64,000 nucleotides of DNA from Warburgia ugandensis (Eukaryota; Streptophyta; Magnoliopsida; Canellales; Canellaceae). Position numbers and translations under genes: made by a program. Below are positions 48,700-61,700 of this stretch, piece by piece. The notes below the pieces were generated by a model. The model saw only the letters and a list, made by a program, of their open reading frames with translations, ran no database searches and had not been told where the DNA came from. The stretch is from NCBI GenBank assembly GCA_035236585.1, contig CP141135.1, forward strand, positions 9,210,001 to 9,274,000, in the 5' to 3' direction. The first letter of the stretch is position 1; each line of letters starts with the position of its first letter.

Positions 48700-50290
48700 A
48701 CGCGACCTGCCCATCACTAACTAGATGGCAAAAGATCGTTCTAATAAGTTCCAACACTTTTTGAAAATGGCAATTATTTGTATTATTAAGAGATGAAGGC
48801 CAAGATGGTCTACAAGGACAAAGAAGGCCCATCTCCAAGAAACGCAAGGAATGCATATATGATTCTGCCAATACCACTTTGTTCAAATACTGTAACTCTT
48901 AGATCTTGTCTAAAGCAACTCTCCTCCGAAAGAGAATTAGCAGCTGAAATCGCTGATCTGAGTGTGTGTTGAAGAACAAATATTCTTGTGTGCAGCCTAA
49001 AAAAGATCTCATCAATCTGCAGTCTCCATGGAATCTGCTGTTTTTTGCTTAGTCATTTGATTACATTCATCGAGACCCCCTGGATGATCAATGGTTTATT
49101 ATCAATTCTTTGCAAGAGCCTAAGACCAGTAAGAGCAGCCATAGTTTCTGCGGTGTTGATTTCTTGCTCCCCGCCTGGTCCTGCAAATTCCATGATGGAG
49201 TTTCCTCCATTATCATGAAAGGCCCCGATTAGGATCATAACAGACCACCTTTTAAGAACTTAATGTCAGGAATCAATGTCTTATCCCATTGGTGGGCCCC
49301 CTTATGTCCCATACCACAAGAACAAGAAGGATGCCGCCAACACGGCAACACCTAGCGCCTGGATTTCCAAAGCACGTGTCCGGGTAGAGGAGCCCATCTA
49401 GGCATTGCTTTTGGCGATGAATTGCCGGAGCTCTTTCTTCCCATTCTCTAATGATCTAATTGGTTGAGTATCACTCGAATTCTGGATGAATAGAGACCCA
49501 CCTTGTTGCCCATCTAACAATTTGATCTGTTAGCGAATGCTGAGGGAGTTACTTTCAAAATTGATAGAATTTCTGGCAAGCTAGATGCACCCCACTGTGG
49601 CTACGAACGAAAGCTTCCAAAGAAGTTTGCTTCTTTTATTCAACTTTGGGATGTACCACTGTAAGAGAAATTCATCAAAAGAAACCGGAAAAACCCATTT
49701 GGCCCAAATTTGTTGAGAATGGAGAGCCAAGTTTTGCGCACAATTGGACATTTGGGGAAGAGGTGGACAGGATTTTAGAAGCTTTATAGCAGAAGCCGCA
49801 CACTGAAGATTCAGACCAGCCCCTGGAATTAACGTGGTCGAAGGTGACTGCTTTATCATGGGCTAGTTTCCACGCAAATAAAATACTTTTGGTGCAGCCC
49901 ATGGGATCCAAACATGACTTGCAGGTTCCCATTTATCATTCTGGCGCGTAAGAGCTTTTTATACATGGACTTTTACCGAAAATTCAGCCTTTGAACAAGA
50001 AACTCAGGTTAACTGAAACTTTGTTTCCAGGACAAATGATCACCGCCTTGGGATGAAAGACGTCTACGAATCTGATTTTTCCACTGTGCCTCGCCTTGAT
50101 TAAGTGTGGAAAATTCACTTACGAGGCCTTCAAATTTATTATTTACTCTAAAATTTATTGGATAGGGCGATTTAAGGCATTCATCACCTAGCCAAAGGTC
50201 TGACCAAAACGTACTTGCTTCAGCCACCTTCATAGAACCTCACATTGTTTTTGAAGAGTTTTGAGTTACTTTCTTCAATACCGATCCACG
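48700..50290 (-). pseudogene. Second L1-type LINE fragment (zinc-binding RT domain plus RNase H)
   Basis: On the minus strand from 50290 down: FWSDLWLGDECLKSPYPINF and HLSWKQSFS; then a zf-RVT-like block (SILFAWKLAHDKAVTFDHV, SVCGFCYKASK, FDEFLLQWYIPKLNKR, FVATVGCI); then an RNase H (MILIGAFHDNGGNSIMEFAG, INTAETMAALTGLRLL, NKPLIIQG, then a decayed C-terminus). Several frameshifts and stops. The RT core and endonuclease are absent, so this is a 5'-truncated or deleted copy. It has the same domain types as the L1 at 7-20 kb. Confidence 0.8.
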
Positions 50291-50415
50291 ATTCATGATT
50301 GGGTTCCTTTGTCCACTTTAAAAATTGGAGGCTTACAATCTTCAAATATGACGAATTTTTGTGCATGGTTCATCGAAGGACTCTTACCAATTCGGCCTTG
50401 TATCCCTTTTGTGCC

Positions 50416-50438
50416 GGGGGGGGGGGGGGGGGGGGGGG
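50416..50438 (+). repeat. G23 homopolymer
   Basis: Twenty-three G residues, then CA and six more G. It lies within the L1 fragment or at its 5' edge. It could form a quadruplex. Homopolymer length is unreliable in sequencing. Confidence 0.9.
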
Positions 50439-50954
50439 CAGGGGGGTGGTTACATGCTGCAATAGATCTCATAACCATTACATCGTAGGCATCCTTAAAG
50501 TGCTGGCAGGCTCAACCTAGATGACCTAAATATAAAAAATCTTTTATATTGCATATTTCTAAATTCTTCATTTTTAGAAGTTTCAAAGCAAAATAATAGA
50601 TATTCATGCCAAAAATTGCAGATAAAGTGATTTCTAGTATTTAGTAACGTAGGAGGTGTAAGTACAGTTATGAAAACCTCTCTCTCTCCATGATATTTGT
50701 ATGAGAACCACTAAGTACTTTATTTCAATTTAATTTTATTGGAGATGTCTGTGAGAAAGAGAGGAAGTAAATAACATTTAAGAGAGAGTTGGGTTACATA
50801 TCGAAAACATTTGAATTTGAATGGTTTTGAATTATTGAAATTGCCTAATGTATTGAACCCCTTCCCCGAAAAGTAGGGGGGGTATTCTCTCAGAATAACA
50901 GTATAAATACTTCACTTGGAGAAGTCCTTTTGACACATATTCCAAACAAAAAGA

Positions 50955-51270
50955 AAGGCCATCTCCTAGTGCTTAGTACGTGCATGAAAAATGAGATTAA
51001 TGATGCAATAAGTTGCACCAATGTTGTCACACCTAATAGGCGGGCCTTGAAGGTTCACACCCAACTCACATAGTAGAGACATAAGCCAAACAAGTTCAGC
51101 ATTGGCATTCATAAAAATTTTGTATTCAGACTCACTAAAAGTCTAGCTATAGTCTGTTGCTTTCTAGAAAACCAAGAAACAAGATTAGATTGAAAACATA
51201 TGGCGTAACCGTTTGTGGAACTTGATCATCTTGATAACTGATCCATTATGCATCACTATGAACATTAAGT
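50955..51270 (-). pseudogene. Copia RNase H relic
   Basis: The minus strand, read across frames, gives [33 protein letters not shown] and IGATY...FHARTKH, the Copia RNase H pattern (VSWSSRKQ...AR, CDN..A..L..NP.FH.RTKHI). It does not resemble the Tork copies closely, so it derives from another Copia lineage. No LTRs recognised nearby. Confidence 0.72.
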
Positions 51271-52417
51271 GTAGGACATAACTGACCCATTAAATGAGAA
51301 TTTTGGATCTTAAGCCATTTGATGAATTGTGAATAAGATGTACAGTTAAGATTATTGAAAAACTCTAGCAAGTTTCATTTTTTGTTAATTATTTGTTGCA
51401 ACACCATACACTAGTTGAACCAAATAATGGAGAGAGTTGAGTTAACTCAAAGTGACTTATAAATACTTTAATGAAAATTTTAATAATATTGTATTTACTT
51501 TAGTTATATTTAAAAATTTTACTTTATATGCACATGTGGTTGTTGAGTTGGTTAAGACATTGTATTGTCATTTTAGAGGTCTTGGGTTCAAGTCCTAGAG
51601 CAAATACAATACTTCTATTACATAGCATGTCAACTTGACTAGCTACTAATTTGCCATCAAGTCGAGTAACTCCAACAAATTTTCTAAGTTGATTAATGAG
51701 TTTTAAAACTATATTGAAATGGCCCAAGGTTTTTGAAAATAATATTTAAAAATATTTTAAATAAATTGGATGTCCTTTAAAAAGATCTCTTTTTGAAACT
51801 CTTTTTCAAGAACAACACAATAAAATAACCGATTTCGAAAACCACTACTTCCAATCTCCAGTGTTAAATTCAAAACTTCAAGTATACAAAAATAAAATAA
51901 AATATATAAGCACAATCAGAACCTACTGGTCACAGCCAAAGACACTGATACAACCATATCCAATTTAAAATCGAAATTAAAGTTGGAGAATTTATTATTG
52001 TTCATGAAATTAAACTTCTAACTAAATTTTAAAGACTTGTACTTTCTTATCTCTGAATCTCTCCTCCTCACCTCAGCCTTCAATAGGAATTTATTTTTCT
52101 GAACCTTTTCCTAAAATATTGTTGCAAGAGGGTAAGTACGATGACTCAGTAGGAATCTACCAAATTATACAAAACATGTAAAACTGATGAATGCATAAGG
52201 TTATATGATAATGAGTCCAATTAATCATGATAAAGTCAAAACATCAAAGTTGGATTAATTCTCAAAATTACTCAAGATGTATCAAATGATATCTCAGATA
52301 TTGAATTTATAAGTAAAACTAGTCAAAATAGCAAATCTCATACAACAGAGAACTGCTTAGACCAAAATGAAATTTGGTACTTGACCTCGAGGATGATCGA
52401 CAAAGAAATCTTCGTCC

Positions 52418-52482
<65 letters not shown>

Positions 52483-53448
52483 CTTGCTATAGGTGTAGCA
52501 CTGAATCAGCTATGGTAAGCGGTGAATACTTCATAGACCACACCGCATTGTCAAGGGGAGAGTAGATCAGAGGAGTGGAAGTCTTCCCATCGTACTGCCA
52601 CTCACCAAATAGCCTCTTATGAGCTAGGTATCTACCTTTAAATGGAATTAGGAGTGACAATGGCCAACTGTCACTCCTAATAACTCCTAACATAGCTACC
52701 ACAAGGTTCTATTACCCTTCTAACACGGCATAACATGAGTCGTGACGCATATAGTGAGAAATTTTATGACAGACACTCCATAGAATGAAATGGAAAACAT
52801 AGTGAAATCCGTCCCATTTCCAACGAAATTCTCATTCATTTCATAATGTGAAACACATCACATTGGCCTAGCTTTAGGCAAAGGTTGAAATCTCATACAC
52901 AGATGGAAAACATGGTGCTTGGCATGGCAATTCCATTTCTAAGGTACTTAGAATCAAAAGCATAGAACATGCAGATCATTAAATAGTAGAATTCATCAAA
53001 CTAAACGGTGGCGTTAATGTAGACTTGTTGATAGATCCTTAGTGTGTGGCTGCTGATATACCACTGTTTACGTATAATTTTGGTATGGAACACCCTTGGC
53101 TAAGTTTTTCCTCCGACAATGTATTTATATGTCATATATCTACAAATGAGGCCTGCATATCTGCATATGTCTGCATATTTAGATAATCTACTCCATTCAT
53201 CTTGTTGGGACTACCTTATTTAGCATACCCACAAAAAATTCTTGACCATGAAATTCTTCAGCCAGAGGTTTTCCTAGTTGAAAAATTCAATGCTCATGAT
53301 TTGAAAATCCAAAATTACAAATCTAAAGTCATCCCATGATCATGAATTTTTGTAAGGCAGGAAAAACATGATAAATGGAACAAATCATCCAAAAGTGGGT
53401 CCTGCATATGTGGTGTACAGCTAGACACCAAATGGATTGCTAAAAGAA
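51271..53448. other. AT-rich intergenic, with one tRNA-derived SINE-like segment
   Basis: No protein gene recognised. Within it, 51533-51610 has a tRNA-like A box (ttgagttggttaag) and B box (gggttcaagtcc) spaced as in a pol III gene. The acceptor ends do not pair, which favours a tRNA-derived SINE head over a working tRNA gene. A long AT microsatellite lies at 52420-52481. Confidence 0.45.
52420..52481. repeat. (AT)n microsatellite
   Basis: About 30 AT units without interruption. Confidence 0.97.
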
Positions 53449-54420
53449 GAGGAAATATCTCCAGTGCCCCTAGCTTGAGGAGTATTATCTCTAATACCCC
53501 TTTATTTAGTCATATCCATGTAACTATTGTAGAAGGACAAAACTTCCCTTTAATATCTTACGTGATATTGCAATACTATCTTAGCCGTTTAATTGCACTT
53601 ATGACAACAAGAAACAAGTTTTTTTTTTTTTTTTTCCTTTTTTCTTTAGTTCAATCTTTTCTCTGCTCCTTCTCTCTCTAAATAAAAAAGTTATGTTTTT
53701 AGGGTTCTATCCTTTATTCCAAGTGGGGTTACGTGAGGCTAGTTTTTTAATTAAATTAGTCACTTTATCCAAATTTGATCATTAAAATAAAACTTTTAAA
53801 ATTTCTCAATTTTTTAAAGATTTTTTTTAAAAATAAAATCCCACTAGTGGAGTCACTTTCTTAATTAAATCAGTTGTTTTATCCAAATTTGACCATTAAA
53901 ATTTAAATTTATAAAAAAAAATTACAATTAGTACATTACCTCTAATTCAGAAAGAGGTTGTAGTAACACAATTTCATTAAAAAGTGAAAGTGGCCGGCAA
54001 ATATTTTTTTTGAAATGAATAAAGAAGAAAGTAAAAAAAGGGCAGCCCCGTTCATGTAGTTCCTATGTATGTAAAGTCCAAGGAAGGGGTAGACAATTTG
54101 AATATTTTTGTCAAAAATCTTATTTTCTAAATGTTCAAATTTAGATAAAACAACTAATCTAGTTGAGAAAGTGATCCACTTTGAGATAAAGGATTAAAAT
54201 GTCTTTTCTTAAAGAGAGCAAAATAACAAGTCAAAAATGAAAAATAGTAAGAAAATTAAGATGAGAAGGAATGCATAGAAATATTATCACAAAAAGTTAA
54301 ATACTGTGTGCGAGACATTAAAAGGCAAATTTGTCTTTCTAAAACATTTAGAGGAGTTGAGTAAGTAGAATAGTATTAGAGATTATACCCAAAAACAAAG
54401 GGCATTAGAGAGAATTTCTC
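53449..54420. mobile_element. Second long-TIR non-coding DNA element
   Basis: The left end (gaggaaatatctcc, then attatctctaatac, gaaggacaaa, tttaatatct) and the right end read on the other strand (gagaaattctctc, then ataatctctaatac, gaaagacaaa, tttaatgtct) are inverted copies. Similarity continues inward for roughly 330 bp (cctttat, tccaaatttgatcatt). No transposase. No clear TSD. An Au SINE fragment is nested at 54039-54098. A MULE-like or foldback element is most likely. Confidence 0.6.
54039..54098 (-). mobile_element. Au SINE 3' fragment
   Basis: The minus-strand counterpart of gggcagccccg, then ggaaggggtagac, matches the Au SINE 3' end in diverged form. It is nested in the long-TIR element. 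Confidence 0.55.
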
Positions 54421-55433
54421 TACAAAAGAGCAAGTGCATGTAGTCTAATCTCACAAAAGGGCTAGAAAAGTAGGCCTATTAGCAGTCATCGCAAAGTCCA
54501 GATCAGTACATGGGAGAAAGATTGGGATGTGTCGTCTTGCAAGAAAGGAAAGGTAGCTAATCGACAAACAGCTGTGCACTTTCTTGATTACTACCTGGGA
54601 CCACCTAACCTTCGAAAGATCATACGGAAGTACTTTAATCTGCAAAATGATATGATGACATCCTACGCCTTGATGCTTAGAAATTTTTTAACCTGATCCT
54701 AATACACTCCACGCGATGTTAGCACGTCAGCTGCAGCTCTGTTCGAATGCCCTAGGTTCATCTCGCGGTGTGCTTGAACTGATTATGTCTTGCGACACGT
54801 AATCGTTCGCAAATGAGTTATCCAAATTGCAGTTGGCTGATGAGGACAAGTAAGGACCATAACTAATACTCGAATTGCGTCAAATGTGGCTGGGTTGTTG
54901 AACTAATCAATGACTATCACCAAAACCAATCCAATTCAATTTGACGTGTTATCGTGTCAGTTAAGGGTTTGGGAGAATGGTCATTGCCATTTAAGGTGTT
55001 AGTTCAATATCTTTAAATTTAAAGGCTGCTTTCGATGCAACATGGCATAGATCTGATGCTCTCAAAAGGAACCTTTTTTTCCTTAATTAATGCATTTTTA
55101 AGCTCCAATCCTTGATTGCCTGAACCATTTCCCTTATGCTCGCAATCCTAATTATAAATGTCATGCAAGTGATCATGTTGGTTGATCTGGTAGGCCTTGT
55201 AGCAGTGAGATAGTCCCAAACTCCCAATTATTTGATCATGGCCAGTAACGATTTGAACCAAGCTCAACTGAGAAAAGGGCCAAAAAGAAAGAAAATAGCA
55301 ACTTCATCAACCTTTATGCATTTGGAATCCGTGACCATCGTCCCCTTTTCGTACATCAAATCATCTATCTCGACGTTGATGCGTCATAAATGTGGTCAAC
55401 AAATAAGATTATCATTGATGATCTCTTGAAAAA
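54421..55433. other. Upstream region of GDSL gene 2, no gene seen
   Basis: No coding relic recognised. It is followed by an Au SINE and then the GDSL2 promoter. Confidence 0.4.
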
Positions 55434-55560
55434 GGGAGCTTTGGTGCAACGGTTATCGTGTAACATTGAGATCACGGGCCTGCATGAAAATAGTCTCTTG
55501 CAAAATATAAGATAAGGCTGTATAATTTAAGCCTTTGTAGTGGGAGCTTCGTGGGGTTGA
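55434..55560 (+). mobile_element. Au SINE with internal deletion, upstream of GDSL2
   Basis: Head gggagctttggtgcaacggt (A-box region), B-box region gagatcacgggcc, then gtctcttgcaaaatat and ataaggctgtata. It then jumps from gcctttgtag to tgggagcttcgtg, so the ccccggaccc part is missing. It ends about 100 bp upstream of the GDSL2 TATA box. Confidence 0.8.
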
Positions 55561-55661
55561 TCTGGACGTGATCAGAGGAAAAGATCGATATAGTCGGGTG
55601 GAGCACCAAAGCCAATCCTTGTATTAACTAGATCTCTTACCCCCGTCTCTTTGCGCTACCA

Positions 55662-55669
55662 TATATATC
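55662..55669 (+). promoter_or_regulatory. TATA box of GDSL gene 2
   Basis: tatatatc in the context ctaccatatatatctctcac, 77 bases before the ATG. This gives a 5' UTR of about 45-55 nt if transcription starts about 30 nt downstream. Confidence 0.6.
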
Positions 55670-55745
55670 TCTCACGAGCCCTCCTTACACGGCAAAAAGC
55701 ATCCCACGTTCCCGTTCCCCGACATCAATAGAGAAACTAAAGAAA

Positions 55746-58700
55746 ATGCAGCACTCGTCCATGCTAAAACCTTCCCTCTCCATTTTCTTTCTGGTTTTTC
55801 TTCTTCTTCTTCTTCCTCAGGTTCTCCAAGCAGAAGCCACGGCGAAATACAATGGTACTTCCTTTCCCGCACTGATAGTGATGGGAGATTCGATCGTTGA
55901 TCCGGGAAATAACAATAACCTCCCAACCCTTATTAAGTGCAATTTCCCCCCTTACGGAGAGAATTTTACACAACAAATACCAACAGGAAGATTCAGCAAT
56001 GGGAGGATCCCTTCAGACTTTCTAGGTAGAGTTATCAACTCCAAAATCCGAGACATGAAAACAGCATGGGTCGCAACCACATGGTAAGTTTCTCTGTGGG
56101 TTCAACTTTTACATGAAGCGCTCTAGATTTGGTTGATCAGATCCGTTTATCTAATGTTTCCTACTATGAATGGGTACTGGTTCAAACACCGTGCAGATTG
56201 GATAACTCCAGCATTTGAAAAAAAGAAGAAGGTACTTTTGATCACAGAAAATAGATAGTTAGCAACTTATATAAGCTACAGACAGAACTGGTTTACATTC
56301 AACGACAAACGTACATTTCTGAACCATGCAACCATTGTGCTCACAAGGTAACCAAAGTTGGAAAAATGTAATAAACGGGTCTGATCAATCACAGGTGTTT
56401 GATGTAAACTGGAAACCACACCGCATACTCGCCATGTGGTCACGTCCGAACATTTCTTGCACTTGTAGAGCACAGAGTCCTGCTAGGAGTTGGCACGGGA
56501 CTTTTAAGCACCCGAATAAGTTGGCTTCCTTCTTGTCATGCACGGTGAAATTGATTTAATAAGATCCTAGCTGTTCCCCATGTGACGCATATTTTAAATA
56601 GGTTACAGACAAAATAGCATACCCATGCTTTATTATTACCATTTATTTTTATTATTTTTTTCATATGTCAAAGACAAGGGGTAAAGATGATTCAATGCAT
56701 TGATTTCTTGGAAATGAGCTATTTTTAGTATGCCACATATATTGAACAGCTTATATCTAAAATCTCATTTCACAAAGTCAAATAATTTAAAACGCATACT
56801 CGTGCTGCACCAAAGCCTTCGAGCACGGACAACAAGGTGTATCGCACCTAGGTGCCCAAGATTCAAGGCTGTACACATGATTGGTCGACGCCTACACTGG
56901 CTTGCATGCAAAATATGTTTACCCTTAGGATTCATGTCATTGCGGGTCATACTGCTTCTTGCACATATACATGCAAATATATGCTTACCTTATAATTAGA
57001 CCATTGATATCTGCAGTCTACTTTTCAATAGGGCACTCCTATACCACTCTTCTGCGAATTATAAATTTTGACTGGGCTTACTTTTTGAAAGATTAGAATC
57101 TTCGTCTTACATGAACTACGTGCCGAAAATCTCATGGATTCGATTATTCTAAAACATGACATTTAACATAGAAAAATGAACGGCGAAACTGTCTATACTC
57201 CACTTTAAAACTCAAGGAAATAGGTGAGATGTTTGAGTGGATAGCTCATTTAAAATGAGGACAAGATCGTGAATGGTTAAGGTCTTCCAATTGGCAGCCC
57301 AGTGTGAGTCGAGTGTGTAGCCTCGTAAGAAAAAAAAGCCCTACGGTTGTCAGACGACTATATTTATGTTATAAATGCACCGATGAAGTCTGTGATGAAT
57401 TGATATGTGCAGTTGAGAAACATACATTTTAGAAGGAGTTCTTCTAAGTCAAAAGGCCAGCCTCTATGCATCAAGCTCCCACTATACGGGGTTCAGGGAA
57501 GGGGCAGACCATAAGGGCCTATAGTAAGCAGCCTTACTTTGTATTTTTTGTAAGAGGCTATTTCCACACCTTGAACCTATGACATTAAGGTCATACGATG
57601 ACAAGTTTTACCATTATGCCAAGGCTCTCTTTCAGAGTTCTTCTAAGCCAACGCTGAAAAAGGATGTTAAAAGATATGCATTGCCACCCGTATCTAGTTG
57701 TGCCAAAAACCATGCCCATCGGAGACTACTAATTAGCATTTTTTGTTACAAAATTAAACGGACATGATTTTAAAACAAAAAACAGTATGGCTCAAATATT
57801 CAATAGTTAAAGTGTTTGGAAGCTAGCCAACCTAGGTATCCCAAAGACAATGAATAGATCCAATCATCCAAAATAAAAGCCCACATATAGGTACCGTCTT
57901 TTTCCTCTATCTTTTTTTTTATGTTTGTAAAGCTTTTTTCATTTATGAGGCCACCACTTTTGTATGAAAGGTCCCACCTTTAACAAATCACATAATCAAA
58001 ATTACAGTTTACATGCTACCATTATTCAATCCACATGATTTCTGAACAACTCTATGATTTTCTCTAATTTACCAACTCGAAACCTACACCACATCCCGTG
58101 TGGCCTAAAGTCTTAAACCACGAGAGTATGCAAGAGGTTCATCATAATTTCTAAACAACTAGACATTCAAAGTTGAAAAAATCAAATGAATGAGTTGGAT
58201 CATCAAAGGTAGGAACTCTTTCAGAAAGAAGTGAAGGTATGTTCATTTGACACTTACAATCAACACTTTAGCATTCCTTGCAATTTTAGTTGTTGTACAC
58301 TAGTCAAGAGCACATGTGCATTTACGTATGAGATTATAATATTATGTATTAGACACCAACCTTTTACTTTTATGGGCAGTCAATTTTGCTAGTAAAAACC
58401 AGTTAGAACAGTTTTTTCCACTTTAGCTATGTTACCGCAATAGAAATTAACCTTTTCCACAAAAAATTTCTCTGAATTTCCTTCCCCTATTCTCAAAATG
58501 CCCTCGTCTCTTTTTTAAAATACCCTTCTATGCATCTTTCATGCACATAAATATAAAGATAGTATGAAAATATTTGTATACACATACATAAGTACGTACA
58601 TACAAATGTACACACAAATACACATATATATTAAATCTGTTGACTGTCGTATGAGAGGTGTTGCTTTGCATATATTATATATACATGAACATTTATTTAT

Positions 58701-61700
58701 ACAATGTAAGTGTGCATTTGTATGTATAGATATAACAAAATTTTGATAAACTAATGAATAAAATTAAATAATAATCTTTCTAAGCTAATACATGTATATA
58801 TTCCCAAGTAAATCAACAATCCCAATAAACTTATAAGATAATACATTTTAAGAATTAATTTCTTTGATGGCACATTGATTACATATCAAGAGAGATATTA
58901 CATTTGGTTGTATAGTATAGAAATGTACTATATTCTCTAGCAATATAGAAGATCTTATACTATTTATTATCTCTTATAGCTATAAATGAAGATTTCTTTG
59001 TATATATAATAAGTGATCTCTACGTGGACATTGTTCAACCTAATACACATTGTCCAATCTTCCATGGTTTACACAATCTATCACATATAATACCAGGCTG
59101 TTGAAGCTGAAAACCATTAAAATAATAAAATTAATAGGCTTCTATAACATATTAATTTATCAGTATGCCACGTGAAATAAAATATTAATAAACTTATGAT
59201 AGTCCTCGGTCCCGACACTATCAATTTATTGAGATTTTATTAGAGTCAAAACCCCGTCTAAGTTATATGTCAGTTTTGTGAAATCTTTAAGTCATTGCTT
59301 ATGATAAATTGTCATGAATTACCACTTTTTTTGCATAAAATTTTTCATTGTTTCTTAATTTCTCTTATCATATAATATATTTATTGCGTGCATACAGTAC
59401 ACATATCTAGCATAATCAACTAGGGTTCTGTACATAATCTTTTGCTGCTCATTGAGGTAACTCTATGTAAATTTAAAAAAAGGTTGAAGAGCTTCAACAT
59501 GCTAATAATTGGAAATCCTTCTAGTGTTGCATATATGTACCAAATTTCCTTCTTCTAGGCCCCTCTTGATTTGCTAAATCTCCTTTCCTCCTATTGTGGT
59601 TTTGTATGTGCAACTTTTGATTATAACATATTTTATTAGGTCTTATTAATCTTTACCTCATATATATCTCCAATTTTTTATATTACAGTTTTTCTTTTAA
59701 TTAAAAATGTCAGCACCTGGTTTATGAAAGTGGCGAGAGTGGAATGACCCACTAGAGTCTCTTCATATGACTTATTTAAGTATGGGCATTTGTTTTGGTT
59801 TTTATCTGTTGTAAATACACTTCTAACTATGTTTCTATGATATTCTATAAATTAAAAGATACAATATATTTTAAGCTATTCATCATTCTACGTAATCCCC
59901 TGCAGGCCCTCCCCTTTCTGACTAGACTGACTCAGGGAAGGGTCAGTTTGAACTCCTCTGGAGTATGCTTTCCGACCATTAATTCTGACGAAACACTAGA
60001 ATTTATCTCTTAGCAATTCCTTTTTCTACTAATCACCCTTAGACAGATTTTTCATAAGCTAGTGCATGGTTGTAATTTATGAGGGGACAAGTTTGGAGGG
60101 GTTTGACTATATATGCAGATAACTATATACAGGTACGTGTATGCATGTAATCATGTCTTGTGTTATACAATAGTTGTTTATAATGCACTTTCATGGTCAT
60201 AGCGTCGTCATTGGGAATAAAGGAGCTGCTGCCGGCCTATCTGGATCCACAGTTAACACCCCAAGACCTGCTCACTGGGGTAAGCTTCGCATCTGGAGGA
60301 ACAGGATACGATCCACAGACATCTCAAATAGCGGTACTAAAGTATATTATTTTCTTCTCGACTTGATTTTCCGTTCTCTCTTCAATGAGCTGCAATGGAT
60401 GTTACTTGTCATTGCAGTCTGCTCTTTCCGTGCAAGATCAATTAAATCTGTTCCAAGACTACATAAGGAGATTGAAGGCAATTGCCGGAGAAGAGAGAGC
60501 AGCAAGCATAATCTCCGACAGTCTGTACGTGGTGATCACAGGGACCGATGATCTGGCAAATACGTATTTTACTCTCCCTTTTAGGAGGGTCAACTACGAT
60601 GTTTCATCCTACACAGACCTAATGGTGAGATCAGCTTCTAGTTTCTATGAGGTAAATGTTCGTAATTTACAAACTTACGATAGAAATCGTTCGAATAAAA
60701 AATGCAAGAAAATAGTTGGATTTCTCCATGGATGCATGGCCATATTCTATTCCTTTTAGCAGTTTCGACCATAATTTTAATGGTTGCAGTTTTTGGCGTA
60801 GTTAAAACCTCAAATACTCGACTCGAGAGTGGTGACTAGCTTATATGGACAGCTCTAACTCCATAGTTGCCCAGATTCTAATATAAGATCATCAGTAGAT
60901 AATATTTATGGGCTGTTAAAGCCGTATGTAATTCAACAGTTCCCCCACGAATGGTCTCAGGACTATCGTGATCAGAAATCTCTCTCTCTCTCTCTCTCTA
61001 CTCGTGGGAGAGCCCTCACCGTGCATATTTTCATAATCAAACTACCACTGGGGCACTCAAATTGATTGGGCAAGTTAGCTCCTCTAGTTTCGTCATATAC
61101 ATACTTGGGTCGCTAAATTACACTACTCCCATAATATCTTGGATTTTGATTTTTAGATCTTTCTAGTCTTAAATGGGTACCGTTACTATTTACATTTTGA
61201 TTATGGCAGAAATTGTACCGATTGGGTGCACGAAAGATGGGGATTGCAGGTTGTCCTCCTATTGGATGTATTCCTTCACAGCGGACACTTGGTGGAGGGA
61301 TCCGTAGAGAGTGCCAGCCTTCTTATAATCAAGCTGCAAAGGAGTTCAATTACAAGCTTTCAATGAAAATCAAAGCACTTAGTCGTCACCTTCCAGGCTC
61401 AAAGCTCGTCTTTATCGACATCTACCCCATTTTGTCTGATCTTGTCTTTCGTCCCTCTGATTATGGTAATTTCATTTGAATTTTTTTCAAGATTATTGCT
61501 GATATCAATTGCTTAATTTGGCATTGCATTTGATTGCTTGAATTTTGTGGTGTTTCTAGGATTTGAGGAATCAAGTAAAGGGTGTTGTGGAACTGGAAAC
61601 CTGGAGGTTTCAGTCCTCTGCAATCGTTTGAGTCCTACCTGCCCCGACGTTTCCAAGTATGTATTCTGGGACAGTTATCATCCAACAGAGAAAGCATACA

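Noticed and set aside
50261-50520. Gly-rich frames across the poly-G tract
   Set aside because: Produced by the homopolymer and overlapping an L1 relic on the other strand.
51533-51610. tRNA gene candidate with A and B boxes
   Set aside because: Acceptor-stem ends do not pair and no convincing anticodon arm can be drawn; better read as a tRNA-derived SINE head.
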